From positions 100,658 through 164,657 of the forward strand of contig JAHHQK010000001.1 of assembly GCA_020026435.1 (NCBI GenBank): a stretch of DNA of 64,000 nucleotides, written 5' to 3'. The position numbers were made by a program, and so were the translations under genes. The notes under the pieces were generated by a model, which saw nothing but the letters and a program-made list of their open reading frames with translations, did not search any database and was not told where the DNA came from. This document shows, piece by piece, positions 61,595-64,000 of the stretch (within the stretch, counting starts at the first letter, position 1; each line of letters starts with the position of its first letter). The DNA comes from Alistipes sp. Its GTDB lineage: Bacteria; Bacteroidota; Bacteroidia; Bacteroidales; Rikenellaceae.

Positions 61595-61627
61595 TACCTC
61601 AGACACAACTTCAACTGCGGAGACGAT

Positions 61628-62593
61628 ATGGCCACCGAACGCGAAACACGGGCTTTGAACCGTCTGGAAGCCGGCGCGGGAAAGTATTCCTGCGGCGAAT
61701 ACATTCAGAATCTCGATCCGCTGCACCGCAGCGAGGTCTTCACGGCGGTGTTGTTCGACCGTCTCCAACGCAAGATACGAACCATAGACCTTCTTTACAA
61801 GGAGGCGGCGGAAAACTGGAACCAGACCTTCTATCTGCTCTACTTCCGCACCCTGGGCGACAGCCGCAACCAGGAGGCCTATCTCGAACTGGCCCGAAGA
61901 GTCAGCTATAAAATCGTGCTGCGCGAGCGGCTCATCCCCCATGCCATCGAAGCGATGCTGCTGGGGGCTTCGGGTTTACTCGCCCTCTACGAACCGGACG
62001 AATACACGGCACAGCTGGGTCACATCTTCGAACACCTCGCGGTGAAATACGAGATCGACCCCATGCAGCCCGACGAATGGTCACTCTGCGACATAAGGCC
62101 GGCGAATCACCCCGTATTGCGGCTGGCCGAAGCGGCGGAATTCTTCTCCCAGGACGATTTCATCATGGACCGGATCATGGACTGCCGCACGGAGCAGGAC
62201 ATCCGCAGGCTGTTCTGCATCGAAGCCTCGAAGTATTGGCGTACGCACTACATCCCGGGAGCCGCCAGCGACTCGCGACCCAAGCGCATCGGCAACTTCA
62301 AGGCCAACATCATCGGCATCAACCTGGTCGCCGTGTTGCAGTTCGCCTACGGGAGCTACACCCGCAAGGAAAAACTGCGCGAGAGCGCCCTCTCCCTTTT
62401 GGAACATCTGCCCGCCGAGGAGAACCGCTACATCAGAGGCTGGTACGAAGCCACGGGACTCAAGGCCCGCAATGCCTTCGAGTCGCAGGCACTGTTGCAA
62501 CTGGCCACGGAATTCTGTCCCGGGAAGCGTTGCCGGGAGTGTCCCCTGGGACGGAGAATCCTCCACCGCATAGCCTCCTCTCGCGACCTGTAA
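61628..62593 (+). CDS. DUF2851-like protein
   Basis: The 321-residue protein is highly basic and acidic without signal peptide. It contains PANHPVLRLAEAAEFF and a C-terminal four-cysteine motif (CPGKRCRECPLGRRIL), which could bind zinc or an Fe-S cluster. These features fit the DUF2851 family, common in Bacteroidetes and of unknown function. It follows the DUF59 gene after 33 bases. The terminal cysteines next to sufE and DUF59 genes are suggestive of Fe-S biology. Confidence 0.78.
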   Translation: MATERETRALNRLEAGAGKYSCGEYIQNLDPLHRSEVFTAVLFDRLQRKIRTIDLLYKEAAENWNQTFYLLYFRTLGDSRNQEAYLELARRVSYKIVLRERLIPHAIEAMLLGASGLLALYEPDEYTAQLGHIFEHLAVKYEIDPMQPDEWSLCDIRPANHPVLRLAEAAEFFSQDDFIMDRIMDCRTEQDIRRLFCIEASKYWRTHYIPGAASDSRPKRIGNFKANIIGINLVAVLQFAYGSYTRKEKLRESALSLLEHLPAEENRYIRGWYEATGLKARNAFESQALLQLATEFCPGKRCRECPLGRRILHRIASSRDL

Positions 62594-62712
62594 CCGCCCG
62601 GAGCGCGGAAAAACCCCGCATGACAGCGGCCCGGAGCCGCTTCATGACGCCGAAAGTATGGTTTCGAGGCTAAATTTAGCCCGAAGGGGTTAGGATTTTT
62701 CAAAAAATTTCG

Positions 62713-62720
62713 TATATTTG
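62713..62720 (+). promoter_or_regulatory. -7 promoter box of secA
   Basis: TATATTTG fits the -7 consensus and lies 43 bases before the secA ATG in an AT-rich stretch. Confidence 0.6.
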
Positions 62721-62763
62721 CGAGATATCAAAACCATTTTGCGAGAAAATCAAAAAACAAAAT

Positions 62764-64000
62764 ATGGATATAGTTGCAGGATTAATCAAACTCGTCTTTG
62801 GCTCCAAAGCCGACAAAGACCGCAAGCAGATCGAACCCTACGTGGAGAAGATCAAAGCAATCTACCCCACAATCGCCGCATTGTCGAACGACGATCTGCG
62901 TGCGCACAGCGAAACCCTCAAGAAACAGATCGCCGACTTCATCGCTCAGGATGAAGCCCGCATCGTGGAACTGAAGGCCCTGTTGGAGAAGAGCGAGACG
63001 ACGCTTGAAGAGAAAGAGAAGATCTCGAAGGAGATCGACGAAACGACCAAACGCATCGACGACAAGATCGAGGAGAAACTCGACCAGATTCTTCCCGAGG
63101 CTTTCGCCATCATGAAGGACACGGCCCGCCGATTCGCCGAAAGCGAAGAGATCGTGGTCACGGCCAACGACTTCGACCGCAACCTGGCCGCCACGAAGGA
63201 TTTCGTGAGAATAGAGGGAGACAAGGCCATCTACGCCAACCACTGGACGGCCGGCGGCAACGACATCAAATGGGATATGGTCCACTACGATGTGCAGCTC
63301 TTCGGAGGTGTCGTCCTCCACAAGGGCAAGATCGCCGAGATGGCCACCGGAGAGGGTAAGACCCTGGTGGCTACCCTGCCCGTATTCCTCAATGCACTGG
63401 CCGGGAAGGGTGTGCATATCGTCACGGTCAACAACTACCTGGCCAAGCGTGACTCGGAGTGGATGGGCCCGATGTATGAATTTCACGGACTGTCGGTGGC
63501 CTGCATCGACGACACGCAGCCCAATTCCGAAGCCCGCCGCAAGGCCTACATGGCCGATGTGATCTTCGGTACGAACAACGAGTACGGCTTCGACTACCTG
63601 CGCGACAACATGGCCTCCTCGCCCAAGGATCTCGTGCAGCGCAAGCACCACTTCGCCATTGTCGATGAGGTCGACTCGGTGCTGATCGACGATGCCCGTA
63701 CACCGCTGATCATCTCGGGTCCCGTACCCAAGGGCGACGACCAGCTCTTCGAGCAGTACTGCCCCGCCATCGAGCATCTCTACAACCTGCAACGCAACAT
63801 GATCACCGCCCTGCTGGCCGAATCGCGTCAGCTGATCTCGGAGGGCAAGACCGAGGAAGGCGGAATCAAGCTATACCGTACGCACAAGGGTCTTCCCAAG
63901 TACAAGCCGCTGATCAAGTACCTCTCGGAGACGGGTATCAAGGCTCTGATGCAGAAGACCGAGAACACCTATATGCAGGACAACAACCGCCGTATGCCCG
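62764..64000 (+). CDS. secA: Preprotein translocase ATPase SecA, 3' end outside window
   Basis: About 412 N-terminal residues are visible and the frame is open at the window end. Markers are MVHYDVQLFGGVVLHKGKIAEM, Walker A MATGEGKTLVATLP, the DEVDSVLIDDARTPLIISG (Walker B) block and TNNEYGFDYLRDNM. A lysine/glutamate-rich insert around residues 60-105 (EEKEKISKEIDETTKRIDDK) lengthens the N-terminal region, as known for Bacteroidetes SecA. SecA drives export of signal-peptide proteins through SecYEG. Confidence 0.96.
   Translation, partial: MDIVAGLIKLVFGSKADKDRKQIEPYVEKIKAIYPTIAALSNDDLRAHSETLKKQIADFIAQDEARIVELKALLEKSETTLEEKEKISKEIDETTKRIDDKIEEKLDQILPEAFAIMKDTARRFAESEEIVVTANDFDRNLAATKDFVRIEGDKAIYANHWTAGGNDIKWDMVHYDVQLFGGVVLHKGKIAEMATGEGKTLVATLPVFLNALAGKGVHIVTVNNYLAKRDSEWMGPMYEFHGLSVACIDDTQPNSEARRKAYMADVIFGTNNEYGFDYLRDNMASSPKDLVQRKHHFAIVDEVDSVLIDDARTPLIISGPVPKGDDQLFEQYCPAIEHLYNLQRNMITALLAESRQLISEGKTEEGGIKLYRTHKGLPKYKPLIKYLSETGIKALMQKTENTYMQDNNRRMP

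Overview
The window looks like chromosomal DNA of a GC-rich Bacteroidales bacterium, most likely Alistipes or a close Rikenellaceae relative. The assignment rests on Bacteroidetes promoters of the TAnnTTTG type, lipoproteins with acidic residues after the lipobox cysteine (as in HmuY), a complete hmu haem locus, an aryl-polyene-type pigment cluster, NigD-like and GSCFA proteins, and the housekeeping genes. The genus is inferred from composition and gene content and was not tested by a search.

Layout. (1) 1-12177: an aryl polyene/flexirubin-type lipid cluster read left to right with overlapping or nearly touching genes. It holds a partial ketosynthase-like protein, ACP, KAS-II ketosynthase, chain-length-factor-like protein, polysaccharide deacetylase, LolA-like carrier, hot-dog dehydratase, GT2-DUF2062 glycosyltransferase, a giant MMPL-exporter/acyltransferase/methyltransferase-like fusion, a CrtI-like oxidoreductase and a C45-like Ntn hydrolase. 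A PaaK-like CoA ligase and yaaA follow. (2) 14546-23402: a haem-uptake operon in the order hmuR-hmuY-hmuS-hmuT-hmuU-hmuV, with a canonical promoter, a long hairpin between hmuY and hmuS, and a strong terminator. (3) 23467-38801: housekeeping and envelope genes (lipoprotein nuclease, tsaB, smpB, dnaG, uvrB, a surface lipoprotein, gtrA, SPOR protein, lgt, histidine kinase, ribE, S24-like regulator, tRNA-Arg). A decayed chimera of a CD0519-type membrane protein and malate dehydrogenase lies at 32590-33926. (4) 39280-42068: an ECF sigma factor with an anti-sigma-like membrane/beta-barrel partner, and a divergent NigD-like lipoprotein. (5) 42408-51030: a compact seven-gene minus-strand operon, DUF4261 / SWIM zinc finger / DUF5691 / MoxR AAA+ / DUF5682 / VWA / TPR. 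This is the best candidate for an undescribed system. (6) 51422-64000: ruvB, aroB, typA, rpiB, ispE, a GSCFA protein, a PafA-like phosphatase that has lost its metal ligands, sufE, a DUF59 protein, a DUF2851 protein and the start of secA.

How the parts work together. The first cluster has the parts to make, glycosylate or acylate, and export a polyene lipid to the outer membrane. The hmu operon captures haem at the surface (HmuY), moves it across the outer membrane (HmuR) and handles it with a CobN-like protein and a three-subunit membrane complex. The DUF5682 operon pairs a MoxR ATPase and a MIDAS-bearing VWA protein with a SWIM protein and three uncharacterised proteins. DUF5682 carries two GxxH motifs and an acidic motif that resemble the TIKI/TraB/EreA/ChaN superfamily.

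Several divergent genes (dnaG/uvrB, ispE/GSCFA) have a -7 promoter box ending only 4-5 bases before the start codon, so their mRNAs may be leaderless.
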